Source: Mycobacterium persicum
GTDB taxonomy: Bacteria > Actinomycetota > Actinomycetes > Mycobacteriales > Mycobacteriaceae
DNA: 48,339 nt
Assembly (NCBI RefSeq): GCF_002086675.1
Contig: NZ_MVIF01000034.1
Span: forward strand, 1 to 48,339
Direction of reading: 5' to 3'
Shown: positions 17,558-25,380 of the stretch, in pieces
Numbering within the stretch: position 1 is the stretch's first letter
Layout of the letters: each line of letters begins with the position of its first letter
Translations under genes and position numbers: made by a program
Notes under the pieces: model-generated
What the model was told of the DNA's origin: nothing
Seen by the model: the letters and a program-made list of their open reading frames with translations, nothing else
Databases searched by the model: none

Positions 17558-17571
17558 CTACCTGCAGGTAG
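17558..17571. promoter_or_regulatory. Perfect 14-bp palindrome (candidate operator) upstream of yrbE1A
   Basis: CTACCTGCAGGTAG reads the same on both strands and is flanked at a distance by CTCC and GGAG. It lies about 10-23 bases downstream of the expected start site of the promoter at 17588-17616 (minus strand), where a bound repressor would block elongation. No regulator is identified. Confidence 0.5.
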
Positions 17572-17587
17572 TAACGGAGACCACAGG

Positions 17588-17616
17588 AATGTACCTGATG
17601 GCCGTCGGCGTGTGAA
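17588..17616 (-). promoter_or_regulatory. Promoter for yrbE1A-mce1 within the fadD5-yrbE1A gap
   Basis: Read on the minus strand: TTCACA (17616-17611), 17-base spacer, TACATT (17593-17588). This is a good match to a mycobacterial SigA promoter and predicts a transcript starting near 17581 with a leader of about 127 bases before the GTG of yrbE1A. A promoter between fadD5 and yrbE1A has been described for M. tuberculosis. Confidence 0.5.
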
Positions 17617-17670
17617 CCGCATCCTCACAATTAACCCTCCGTCAACAGCGGGCAGCCCGCAAAGCTCCTG

Positions 17671-19320
17671 TCAGTCGTCCTCTCTAGTCGTTGAATGCAT
17701 TGGCACAGAACGATTTTCGAAGCTCTTGCGAGCCCCGTAGCGCAACCGCAATTCGGTTTTGAGCACCTTCCCGGCAGGGTTGCGGGGCAGGGCCTCGACG
17801 ATCTCGAGCGCCTTCGGGTGCTTGTAGCGCGCGAGCCGCTCGGTCAGGTACTCAGTTAGGTCTTCGATCCGCAGGGGCGCATCCGTTACAGCCGCGATCG
17901 CAACCGGCACCTCGCCCCACTTTTCGTCGGCCCGGCCGATCACCGCAACCTCGGCGATACCAGGGTGGCCGGCCAGAACGTTTTCCACCTCGGCGCAGTA
18001 GATGTTCTCGCCGCCGGAGATGATCATGTCCTTCTTACGGTCGACCACCCAGACGTAGCCGTCGGAGTCCATCCGAACGAGATCCCCGGAATGAAACCAG
18101 CCGCCGGCGAACGCTTCCGCGGTGGCCTCCGGGTTGTTCCAATAGCAGCTCATCAATGTTGGTGCGCGGTAGACGATTTCACCCACCTCACCGACGGGGA
18201 CGTCGTTCATCTGGTCGTCGACCACGCGGGCGGTGACCGTGGGGATCACCTTGCCGACCGAGCCGCGCTTACGGATCGCGTCTTCGCCGAGCAGCATGCA
18301 GGTGACCGGCGACATCTCGGTCTGGCCGAACGCGGCCAGAATCTGCGTTCCAGGAAACACCTCCGACATCTGCCGCAACAACGCGTCCGGCGCCGGTGCG
18401 GCCCCCCATGACATCACCCGCAATTTCAGGTTGCGCGGCCTTGCCTGCTGCTCGGCGCACACCGCCTGCCATTGCGCAGGCACCAGAAAGATGCCGGTGA
18501 CCCGCTCCGCGGCCAGCACGTCGAGCAGTTGACCGGGATCGAACGCGCCCAGCGGGTACAGCACGGTGGGGACACCGAGCAACATCCCGGTCAGCATGTT
18601 GCCGATCCCGGCGATGTGGAACAGCGGGACACCGATGAAACCGACGTCGCTGCCGATGTTGGCGCCGCTGGTGTACAGCGCGGTTATCGCCTGCCCGGTG
18701 AGATTGGCGTGCGTGAGCACCGCGCCCTTCGGCCGGCCGGTGGTCCCCGAGGTGTACATGATCAGCGCCGGCGAATCGTTGGGGATGTCGACGGGCGCGG
18801 GCGGGTCCCCCGTTTCGTCCACCAGATCGTCGTAACCCTGCACGGCGTCGTCGGATGCGCCGCCGGCCACCACGATCGTGTCCACCAGCGGTCGGATGGC
18901 ACGGACAGCGGTGGCCACCGGTGCCAGCACCCCCTCGGTGATCAGCACCCGCGGTGCGCAGTCCGCCACCAGCAAGGCGATCTCTGTCGGGGTGAGCCGG
19001 AAATTCAGCGGCACCGCGATGGCCCCGAGCATGTTGGCCGCCAACACCGACTCGATGAACTCGGTGCGGTTGAGCATCAGGATCATCACCCGGTCGCCGA
19101 AGCCGACCCCTCGACGGCTCAACGCACCGGCCAGCGCGGTGACCCGGTAGCGCAGGTCAGACCACGTCACGGTGTGACCCAGAAACCGCAGTGCCGTCGC
19201 CTCGGGCTGCATCAGGGCATGCCGCTGCAGCTGGTTGACCCAGTTTTGCCGGCGGGCCAGATAGGGCTGCTCCAGGCCGGCTGCGGCCTGGCTCAGATCA
19301 CTGACCAGTTGCGCGGTCAA
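17671..19320 (-). CDS. fadD5: FadD5, fatty-acyl-CoA ligase of the mce1 locus
   Basis: A 549-aa ANL-superfamily enzyme that activates fatty acids to acyl-CoA (or acyl-AMP), acting next to the Mce1 importer. Motifs seen: P-loop MYTSGTTGRPKGAVLTH, GWFHSGDLVRMD, VVDRKKDMIISGGENIYCAE, and the C-terminal catalytic lysine in PRNPAGKVLKTEL. Length is close to M. tuberculosis FadD5 (about 554 aa). The start is TTG at 19320 with a GAAGGG-type site; it gives the N-terminus MTAQL seen in FadD5. It is divergent from mce1R, which probably represses it. Confidence 0.94.
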   Translation of the reverse strand: MTAQLVSDLSQAAAGLEQPYLARRQNWVNQLQRHALMQPEATALRFLGHTVTWSDLRYRVTALAGALSRRGVGFGDRVMILMLNRTEFIESVLAANMLGAIAVPLNFRLTPTEIALLVADCAPRVLITEGVLAPVATAVRAIRPLVDTIVVAGGASDDAVQGYDDLVDETGDPPAPVDIPNDSPALIMYTSGTTGRPKGAVLTHANLTGQAITALYTSGANIGSDVGFIGVPLFHIAGIGNMLTGMLLGVPTVLYPLGAFDPGQLLDVLAAERVTGIFLVPAQWQAVCAEQQARPRNLKLRVMSWGAAPAPDALLRQMSEVFPGTQILAAFGQTEMSPVTCMLLGEDAIRKRGSVGKVIPTVTARVVDDQMNDVPVGEVGEIVYRAPTLMSCYWNNPEATAEAFAGGWFHSGDLVRMDSDGYVWVVDRKKDMIISGGENIYCAEVENVLAGHPGIAEVAVIGRADEKWGEVPVAIAAVTDAPLRIEDLTEYLTERLARYKHPKALEIVEALPRNPAGKVLKTELRLRYGARKSFENRSVPMHSTTREDD

Positions 19321-19367
19321 CTGTGCGATCCCTTCACTCCTGCACCGCTTGCGTCACGCTGATATTT

Positions 19368-19386
19368 GATAAAACATGGTGTTATC
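19368..19386. promoter_or_regulatory. Candidate Mce1R operator (19-bp imperfect palindrome)
   Basis: GATAAAACATGGTGTTATC has arms GATAA/TTATC plus further paired bases (14 of 19 positions agree with the reverse complement). It is the only AT-rich patch in the 147-base gap between the divergent fadD5 and mce1R starts. GntR/FadR regulators bind palindromes of this size, and Mce1R is known to repress the mce1 operon; the exact site is inference. Confidence 0.5.
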
Positions 19387-19467
19387 TGGGTCACATTAAC
19401 GGGCCCAGTGGCCCTAAAACAAGACCCGCAAAGCCCCGCCACGCCCCCGAAAGTCCTGGCAGGCCAC

Positions 19468-20187
19468 ATGAACGCTCCGCTGTCCGCCCGTCCGCGAAGC
19501 CGGCGGCCACTGCGCCGGGCGCAGTTGTCCGACGAGGTGGCCGGCCATCTGCGGGCGGCGATCATGTCGGGGACGCTGCGTCCGGGCACGTTCATCCGCC
19601 TCGACGAGACCGCGGCCGAACTCGGGGTCAGCATCACCCCGGTTCGTGAGGCCCTGCTGAAGTTGCGTGGTGAGGGCATGGTGCAGCTGGAGCCGCACCG
19701 CGGTCACGTGGTATTGCCGCTGACCAGGCAGGACATCGACGACATCTTCTGGCTGCAGGCCACCATTGCCAGGGAGCTTGCCGCCGCGGCGACCGCCCGG
19801 ATCACCGACGTCGAGATCGACGAACTGACCCGCATCAACGACGGGCTGGCCGCCGCCGTCGGGTCCGGTGACGCCGAGACCATCGCGACACTCGAGTTCT
19901 CGTTCCATCGCGTTTTCAACCAGGCCAGCCACCGGATCAAGCTGGCCTGGTTCCTCTTGAATGCCGCCCGCTACATGCCGGCGCAGGTGTTTGCCGCCGA
20001 TCCGCGCTGGGGCGCGGCCACCGTGGACAATCACCGGCGGCTGATCGCGGCGCTGCGTCGCCGGGATGCGGCCGCGGTCACCGAGCACACCGTCTGGCAA
20101 TTCACCGACGCCGCACGACGACTGACCGAAACGCTGGACCGTAACGGAATCTTCGGCCAAGCCGACCGGGTTGCCCCGTACCCCTAG
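19468..20187 (+). CDS. mce1R: Mce1R, GntR/FadR-family repressor of mce1
   Basis: A 239-aa regulator: winged helix-turn-helix (about 20-85, with LDETAAELGVSITPVREALLKLRGEGMV cut here into its two helices) and an all-helical FCD effector domain (about 95-225) with a conserved EFSFHRVFN segment. In M. tuberculosis Mce1R represses the mce1 operon. The frame is open upstream to a TTG at 19366, but that start would lie inside the palindrome and add 34 residues of no recognisable domain, so I take the ATG at 19468. The 3' end overlaps the convergent TB18.5 gene by 4 bases. Confidence 0.9.
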   Translation: MNAPLSARPRSRRPLRRAQLSDEVAGHLRAAIMSGTLRPGTFIRLDETAAELGVSITPVREALLKLRGEGMVQLEPHRGHVVLPLTRQDIDDIFWLQATIARELAAAATARITDVEIDELTRINDGLAAAVGSGDAETIATLEFSFHRVFNQASHRIKLAWFLLNAARYMPAQVFAADPRWGAATVDNHRRLIAALRRRDAAAVTEHTVWQFTDAARRLTETLDRNGIFGQADRVAPYP

Positions 20188-20624
20188 CCGGTGGCCAGGT
20201 TCTCGGCCCGCTGTTTGAGGTTCTCGGCGAGCTGCTCGAGGACGTTGTTGAGCAGCATCTTCACCATGGGCGCGGGCACCGGCAGGCTGGGCTCGACGTC
20301 GATGTCCACCGTCAGCAAGCTGTTGGCGCCGGTCTCCACCACGCTGAACAGCTGTTCCTGCTTGAGAAACAGGTCGCCCTGCTGCATGACCGTTTGAATC
20401 TGATTCTCGCCCGGGTAATACACGGCGTGGATATAGATGCCCTCGAAGCCCTGGATCGCGGTGTCGAGCCGCACCTGGCTGGGACGCCCGTCGTCGTAGC
20501 GGTGCAGCACCCAGGCGCCCTTGATCCCTTCGTTCCATTCCGGGTACCGCTCGATATCGGCGACGATGCCCATGATCGCTACGGCGTCCGCGCTGACCTC
20601 GACGGTCTTGCTCAAAACTGGCAT
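20184..20624 (-). CDS. TB18.5: TB18.5, SRPBCC/START-like protein (Rv0164)
   Basis: A 146-aa SRPBCC-fold protein (polyketide cyclase/START-like), a small helix-grip fold that usually binds a hydrophobic ligand. The sequence MPVLSKTVEVSADAV at the start and NNVLEQLAENLKQRAENL at the end closely matches M. tuberculosis TB18.5 as I recall it; the H37Rv annotation is about 15 residues longer at the N-terminus, beginning upstream of the same Met. The ligand is unknown. It lies 78 bases after the thioesterase gene and is probably co-transcribed with it. Confidence 0.88.
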   Translation of the reverse strand: MPVLSKTVEVSADAVAIMGIVADIERYPEWNEGIKGAWVLHRYDDGRPSQVRLDTAIQGFEGIYIHAVYYPGENQIQTVMQQGDLFLKQEQLFSVVETGANSLLTVDIDVEPSLPVPAPMVKMLLNNVLEQLAENLKQRAENLATG

Positions 20625-20702
20625 TGGCGAAGCATACCCGGGTAGCCGGCGGGCGCTGACCGTGCCGGTCCCGGCCTGATTTCGGGTGTGGCCCGGCCTA
20701 TT

Positions 20703-21245
20703 TCACGCCGGCCTTACTCCGTCCTCACGCCGGGTTCGCGCGGGCCGCACGCAAGCTGTCGCCAGCAACGAGCGGATGGCCTCCGGGATCGGAACGGGTT
20801 TGCGGGTGGTCCGGTCGACGTAGACGTGGACCCAGTGGCCCAGCGCGGTGATCGGCTGCGCCCGGTCGCTGTCGGTTTGCTGGCCGGCCTTGAACACGCC
20901 GAGTCGGTAGGTGACGCTGCTGCGGCCCAGTCGGGTGACCGCCAGGCCCACGACCAGCTGTTGCGGGAAATGCAGTTCGGAGAAGTAACGACAGCCCGAT
21001 TCGGCGACGATGCCCAGCGACGACGTGGAGAGCGGGTCGAGGTTGGTACCCGTGTTGATCCAGGCGTTGATCGCGGTGTCGAAGAGCTGGTAGTAGACGG
21101 CGTTGTTGAGGTGGCCGAACATGTCGTTGTCAGCCCAGCGGGTGAGCACCGGCCACAGCACCGGGAAGTCGTCGCTGGTGAGGTTCTGCGGCGCAGGCGT
21201 TTCGGGCACCGACGGGACCGATGGAACTTTCGATGTCGAAGCCAT
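20703..21245 (-). CDS. Hotdog-fold acyl-CoA thioesterase (4HBT/YbgC-like), Rv0163-like
   Basis: A 180-aa single-hotdog protein. The catalytic-type segment WADNDMFGHLNNAVYYQLFD (Asp followed by HLNN) is the 4-hydroxybenzoyl-CoA thioesterase/YbgC signature. Likely role: hydrolysis of acyl- or aryl-CoA thioesters in the cytoplasm. M. tuberculosis Rv0163 is annotated shorter (about 151 aa); the ATG at 21245 adds a Pro/Ser-rich N-terminus, so the true start may be further in. It is divergent from adhE1 with almost no gap. Confidence 0.85.
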   Translation of the reverse strand: MASTSKVPSVPSVPETPAPQNLTSDDFPVLWPVLTRWADNDMFGHLNNAVYYQLFDTAINAWINTGTNLDPLSTSSLGIVAESGCRYFSELHFPQQLVVGLAVTRLGRSSVTYRLGVFKAGQQTDSDRAQPITALGHWVHVYVDRTTRKPVPIPEAIRSLLATACVRPARTRREDGVRPA

Positions 21246-21259
21246 GGTTGTATTCCAGC

Positions 21260-22366
21260 ATGTTTCACATCCGCGGCGCGGTGCTCGAGCGGATCGGGTC
21301 GCCTCGCCCGTACGTCGAGTCGCGGCCGATCGGTGTTGCCGACCTCGATCTGGAAGCGCCCGGCGGCGATGAGGTGCTGGTCCGCATCGAGGCCGCCGGC
21401 GTATGCCACTCCGACCTGTCGGTGGTCAACGGCAACCGGGAGCGGCCGGTGCCGATGTTGCTCGGCCATGAGGCCGCGGGAATCGTCGAGCAGGTCGGTG
21501 ATCGGGTCGACGACGTAGTCGTCGGCCAGCGAGTCGTGCTGGTTTTCCTACCGCGGTGCGAACACTGCGCGGCATGCGCGACCGAGGGCATGACGCCGTG
21601 TCAGCCGGCCGGCGCGGCCAACGCGGCCGGAACATTACTGGGCGGAGCTATCAAACTCAGCCGGGACGGCCACCCGGTGTACCACCACCTCGGCGTCTCG
21701 GGATTTGCCACCCACGCCGTGGTCAATCGGGCCAGCGCCATCCCGGTACCCGACGATGTGCCGCCGCGGGTGGCGGCCCTGCTCGGCTGCGCGGTGCTGA
21801 CCGGCGGAGGCGCCGTTCTCAACGTGGGTAACCCGCGACCGGGACAGTCGGTCGCCGTCGTCGGACTCGGGGGTGTCGGGATGGCGGCGGTTCTCACCGC
21901 CCTCACCTATCCCGACGTCCGCGTCATCGGTGTCGATCAGATTCCGGAAAAACTTTCCACTGCAACGACACTCGGCGTCCATGACACCTATACGCCGCAG
22001 CGGGCCATCGATGCCGGGGTCAAGGCGAACGTGGTCGTCGAGGCCGTCGGTCACCCCGGCGCGCTGGAGACCGCGATCGCACTGACCGCCCCGGGCGGCC
22101 GTACCGTTACCGTCGGGCTGCCGCCCCCCGACGCGCGGATCAACATCTCGCCGTTGGGGTTTGTCGCCGAAGGCCGGTCGCTGATCGGCAGCTACCTCGG
22201 TTCGGCGGTTCCCAGCCGCGACATTCCCCGGTTCGTGTCGCTGTGGCGGTCCGGCCGGCTGCCGGTGGAATCGCTGGTGTCGTCGACGATTCGGTTGGAC
22301 GACATCAACGCGGCGATGGACCATCTGGCCGACGGCACGGCGATCCGCCAGCTCATCACGTTCTGA
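21260..22366 (+). CDS. adhE1: AdhE1, zinc-type alcohol dehydrogenase (Rv0162c)
   Basis: A 368-aa zinc-dependent medium-chain dehydrogenase. Catalytic zinc ligands: Cys49 (GVCHSD) and His70-Glu71 (GHEAAG). Structural zinc cysteines: 100, 103, 106 and 114 (CEHCAAC...TPC). NAD-binding Rossmann motif: VGLGGVGMAAVL. It oxidises alcohols (or S-nitroso/hydroxymethyl thiols in related subfamilies); the substrate is unknown. The ATG at 21260 begins right before the conserved FHIRGAVL; upstream starts at 21233 and 21221 would overlap the divergent thioesterase gene. M. tuberculosis AdhE1 is annotated at about 383 aa, so a longer form is possible. Confidence 0.88.
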   Translation: MFHIRGAVLERIGSPRPYVESRPIGVADLDLEAPGGDEVLVRIEAAGVCHSDLSVVNGNRERPVPMLLGHEAAGIVEQVGDRVDDVVVGQRVVLVFLPRCEHCAACATEGMTPCQPAGAANAAGTLLGGAIKLSRDGHPVYHHLGVSGFATHAVVNRASAIPVPDDVPPRVAALLGCAVLTGGGAVLNVGNPRPGQSVAVVGLGGVGMAAVLTALTYPDVRVIGVDQIPEKLSTATTLGVHDTYTPQRAIDAGVKANVVVEAVGHPGALETAIALTAPGGRTVTVGLPPPDARINISPLGFVAEGRSLIGSYLGSAVPSRDIPRFVSLWRSGRLPVESLVSSTIRLDDINAAMDHLADGTAIRQLITF

Positions 22367-22387
22367 CTCTGCGGGCTCAGGCCGGCA

Positions 22388-22945
22388 CTAGCCCCACCAC
22401 TGCGTATCGCTGAACAGCGTCTCGACCGACTCGACCGAACCGCAGGGGATTCCGGCCGCCTTCAGCGCCTGACCCTTGAACGCCCGCGCGGCCGCGCTAA
22501 GCACATGCTGCACCGGGCTGATCGTGCGATTCAGCCCCCAAGGCCACTCGTCACCCCACAGCGCCACCTCGCCCGACCGGTGCTCGAGCGCCTCGAGCAT
22601 TAGGTTCCGGACGCGATCGTCCGACGCCAACGCAGCGGCGCTGACGGCCAGGCTCTGACCCCATGGCCCCCATGGGCGAGGCTCGGTCAGTCCGGTCTCC
22701 AGGTCCGCGGTCCGGGCCCCGAGGATCCGCAGCGGCCGGGTACCGTCGCCGCCCGGCAGCAGTACCGTCACCTCCCAACCGGCCATCACCCGGTCGTACA
22801 ACCAGCCCCCGGCGGCATGCACCACATCGACAGCACTGGTGGCCACCACCTCGAGCCGGTAACGCAGACACTCCGTGTCGGTCCGCGGCCCCCGGTGCAC
22901 ATCTGTCGCCAGGTAATCGCTGATGCCGAAAGTGGGAGTGATCAT
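22388..22945 (-). CDS. Uncharacterised 185-aa protein, TetR-element associated
   Basis: I do not recognise this family. The protein is soluble and Trp-rich (WGDEWPWGLN, TQWWG at the C-terminus), starts MITPTFGISDYLATD and has no signal or membrane segment. The same frame stays open to 23584, but the extra part is low-complexity shadow of the opposite-frame CoA-transferase gene. The ATG at 22945 has a GAGGA site 11 bases upstream. A copy of the TGACACTT-N9-TTTGTAAAG element lies about 136 bases upstream, linking it to the tetR gene at 27329. The codon pattern and clean start make it a real gene; function unknown. Confidence 0.7.
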   Translation of the reverse strand: MITPTFGISDYLATDVHRGPRTDTECLRYRLEVVATSAVDVVHAAGGWLYDRVMAGWEVTVLLPGGDGTRPLRILGARTADLETGLTEPRPWGPWGQSLAVSAAALASDDRVRNLMLEALEHRSGEVALWGDEWPWGLNRTISPVQHVLSAAARAFKGQALKAAGIPCGSVESVETLFSDTQWWG

Positions 22946-23054
22946 CGGTTCATTCCTCGTGCGTGGACCACATGCGGACGGGTGGCTTGGCGCGGCTGTC
23001 AGGGTGTCCGCCGCACCGGAATGGCCCACCGGGACCGGCCCGGTTTCGGCGAAT

Positions 23055-23074
23055 CGGGTGACACGGTTCACCCG
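23055..23074. terminator. Inverted repeat after the CoA-transferase gene
   Basis: CGGGTGA and TCACCCG (7-bp perfect stem, 6-base loop) lie about 45 bases past the CoA-transferase stop and next to the regulatory element at 23081. No T tract. It may be a terminator or a second protein-binding site. Confidence 0.3.
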
Positions 23075-23080
23075 ACAGCG

Positions 23081-23106
23081 TGACACTTTCGCGCAAATTT
23101 GTAAAG
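23081..23106. promoter_or_regulatory. TetR-type element, copy A
   Basis: TGACACTT-N9-TTTGTAAAG, identical outside the N9 spacer to the two copies at 27225 and 27295. It contains the imperfect inverted repeat TGACA-N14-TGTAA. It lies upstream of the minus-strand 185-aa gene and downstream of the CoA-transferase gene, so it most likely controls the former. Confidence 0.65.
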
Positions 23107-23118
23107 CTTGTGGGACCG

Positions 23119-24288
23119 TCAAGACCCGCGGCGGGCCGCAAGTTCGGCCAGAACTTCCGCGGTGTGCTGGCCCAGTGCGGGAGCCGTCCAGCGGGGTGCC
23201 CAGGGCGTGCCGTGGAAATCCGCCGGCGTGGCCACCATCGGCACGCTCGATTCCCCGTCCGGCACCTCGACGATGCCCCCCGCGGTGTGGAATTGCTCGT
23301 CGGCGACGACGTCCTCGAGCGTGTTGACCGGGGACCAGAAGAAATCCGGTTCGGCGGCGAAGGCTTCCGCCCATTCCGCAAGCGACTTCGTCGCGAAGAT
23401 CTCGTCCAGCGCGGCGATCAGCGGCACGGCGTTGGCGGCGCGGGCGCGGGCATCGCCATACCGCGGATCGGCCAGCCACTCCGGCCGCCCGACGACGCGA
23501 CACAACGCCGGCCAGTGCCGATCCGCCTGAAGCCCGACGATCCAGAACCGTCTCCCGTCGCCGGCGGTGTAGTTGTTCATGCACGGGTTACCCATCGACT
23601 CGCGTTGTCCGACCGCGATCGGCTGGCCGGTGAGCAGATACGTGTTCAGGTCGAAGCTGACCGTGTAGGCGCCCTGGCGGTATAGCGAGGTGGTCACCAG
23701 TTGACCGGTTCCGCTGCGCTCACGCGCGAGCAGCGCCGCGCAAACGGCGGCCGCCAGGGTCATGCCCGCCGAGTGATCACCCATGCCGCCGCGCTGGAAC
23801 GGCGGGGTGCCGCCCGGCGGGGTGAGCAGATCGGCCACACCGGCGCGCGCCCAAAACGCCGCCACGTCGTAGGCGGCCCGGTCGGCGTCGGGCCCGGTTT
23901 CGCCATATCCGGTGATCTGCCCGTAGACCAGACGGGGGTGGTGGCCGGATACCGCCTCGAAGTCGAGCCCCAGCCGTCGCAACGCGCCGGGGCGCACATT
24001 GGTCACGAAAACGTCTGCGTCGGTGAGCAATTCGAAGGCAGTGCGGCGACCGGCAGCGGTGGTGAGGTCCAGCACGATGCTGCGCTTGGAACGGTTGTCC
24101 ATTTCGAAAGGCGGGTTGACCCCGAGGTCGCATCCCAGCATCCGGCCGAACATCCGGCCCGGATCGCCGGTCGGCGGTTCGATCTTGATGACGTCGGCGC
24201 CCCAGTCGGCCAGGATGGCGGCCGTGGCCGGTCCAGCGACCCAGACCCCGAGCTCGACGACTGTGATGCCTGCTACCGGTCCCGCCAT
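23119..24288 (-). CDS. Class III (CaiB/BaiF) CoA-transferase
   Basis: A 389-aa family III CoA-transferase, which moves CoA between carboxylic acids through an aspartyl-CoA intermediate. Seen: N-terminal GITVVELGVWVAGP, the GADVIKIEPPTGDP loop, and the catalytic Asp171 in GGMGDHSAGM, matching Asp169 of formyl-CoA transferase. Full length for the family. The natural acid is unknown; racemase-type members act on branched or steroid acyl-CoAs. It is divergent from the DUF427 gene and belongs to the block absent (to my memory) from this locus in M. tuberculosis. Confidence 0.92.
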   Translation of the reverse strand: MAGPVAGITVVELGVWVAGPATAAILADWGADVIKIEPPTGDPGRMFGRMLGCDLGVNPPFEMDNRSKRSIVLDLTTAAGRRTAFELLTDADVFVTNVRPGALRRLGLDFEAVSGHHPRLVYGQITGYGETGPDADRAAYDVAAFWARAGVADLLTPPGGTPPFQRGGMGDHSAGMTLAAAVCAALLARERSGTGQLVTTSLYRQGAYTVSFDLNTYLLTGQPIAVGQRESMGNPCMNNYTAGDGRRFWIVGLQADRHWPALCRVVGRPEWLADPRYGDARARAANAVPLIAALDEIFATKSLAEWAEAFAAEPDFFWSPVNTLEDVVADEQFHTAGGIVEVPDGESSVPMVATPADFHGTPWAPRWTAPALGQHTAEVLAELAARRGS

Positions 24289-24664
24289 GGCTCATTCATA
24301 CTCCGGCTCATTTGCCCGAGCCTCTGCGGGACCGAAGCCCGGCCAAGACCCGTCGAGGCAGCACGCGCCGGCTGCGGTTGGGACATACGAAGTCCGACGA
24401 AACGTCACCTCCGCATCACGCACCCGCGACTACCTCGAAACGAGAAGCCGGCCGGAGCACACCGTCATAGCACACTCACATTTCGGGTAACGGCAATCCG
24501 TGCCGGATATCGGCGGGCCGCGACTTACGCTTACCTGATAGCACGACGTCGCCGGGTTTCGCGGTCCGCCAGCAGCGAGCCCGCACCCCGCACTTGGCAG
24601 ACGCGGCTCGCGGCGACGCAATCACCATGGCCGCGGCGCTGGTGCCCCAGTTGGGAGGAGCCTC
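24289..24664. other. Divergent intergenic region, CoA-transferase / DUF427
   Basis: These 376 bases separate two divergent starts and must hold both promoters. I see no convincing -35/-10 pair, no copy of the TGACACTT-N9-TTTGTAAAG element and no open frame that looks coding. The only clear signal is the GGGAGGAG ribosome-binding site ending about 5 bases before the ATG at 24665. Confidence 0.4.
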
Positions 24665-25366
24665 ATGAGTCTGGTGGCCGGACATGGTCCGCTCAGCCGG
24701 AACCCGGCCGGACACTTCTGTCCGCCGATACCCGCAAACGTCGTCTACATCGAACCGCATCCGCGCCGGATTCAGGCCTTCCGGAACGGGCGGCTGGTCA
24801 TCGACACCGAGCGGGCGCTGCTGGTGCACCGGCGCGATCACCCGCTCAGCTACGTTTTCCCGGACGACGAGGTCGGCGACCTACCGACCGAGCCCGAATC
24901 CCAAGCGCCCGGTTATGTTCACGTGCCGTGGGACGCCGTCGACACCTGGGTGGAGGAGGGCCGCAAACTCGTCCACTATCCCCCTAACCCGTACCACCGG
25001 GTCGACTGCCGCCCGACCACCCGTCACCTCAACGTCTCCCTCGCCGGGACGGCGCTGGTGGACACCCACGACACGGTGATCGTTTTCGAGACATCGCTGG
25101 AACCGCGGCTGTACGTGGAACCTTCGCAGGTGCGCACCGATCTACTGCAGAAGTCCGACACGTCGAGCTACTGCAACTACAAGGGCGTCGCGACATATTG
25201 GTCCGCCGTCCTGGATGACATCTTCGTCGAAGACGCCGCGTGGAGTTATACCGATCCGTTTCCGGAAAGCCTGCCGATCAAGGGATTCCTCAGCTTCGAC
25301 GACACCCGCATCGATGTCATCGCCGAGCTGCCGGGCCGCGTTCTCGGGGCGACAAGGGTCCTCTGA
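24665..25366 (+). CDS. DUF427 domain protein
   Basis: A 233-aa soluble protein with DUF427 features. One half spans about 28-115 (RRIQAFRNGRLVIDTERA..., VPWDAVDTWVEEG) and a second about 130-215 holds the family signature CNYKGVATYWS and a Trp-rich DIFVEDAAWSY. The fold is a small beta-barrel of unknown function, often encoded near oxidoreductases and transferases. It has an excellent ribosome-binding site. Its stop lies 14 bases from the end of the convergent LLM gene. Confidence 0.85.
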   Translation: MSLVAGHGPLSRNPAGHFCPPIPANVVYIEPHPRRIQAFRNGRLVIDTERALLVHRRDHPLSYVFPDDEVGDLPTEPESQAPGYVHVPWDAVDTWVEEGRKLVHYPPNPYHRVDCRPTTRHLNVSLAGTALVDTHDTVIVFETSLEPRLYVEPSQVRTDLLQKSDTSSYCNYKGVATYWSAVLDDIFVEDAAWSYTDPFPESLPIKGFLSFDDTRIDVIAELPGRVLGATRVL

Positions 25367-25380
25367 TCCGCGAGGAGGGG

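Noticed and set aside
19366..19467. TTG start for mce1R at 19366
   Set aside because: It would place the AT-rich operator-like dyad inside the gene and add 34 residues without domain character; ATG 19468 gives the usual N-terminus.
22946..23584. N-terminal extension of the 185-aa gene (frame open to 23584)
   Set aside because: The extra residues are Arg/Gly-rich shadow of the CoA-transferase gene on another frame, and the ATG at 22945 has its own RBS and upstream element.
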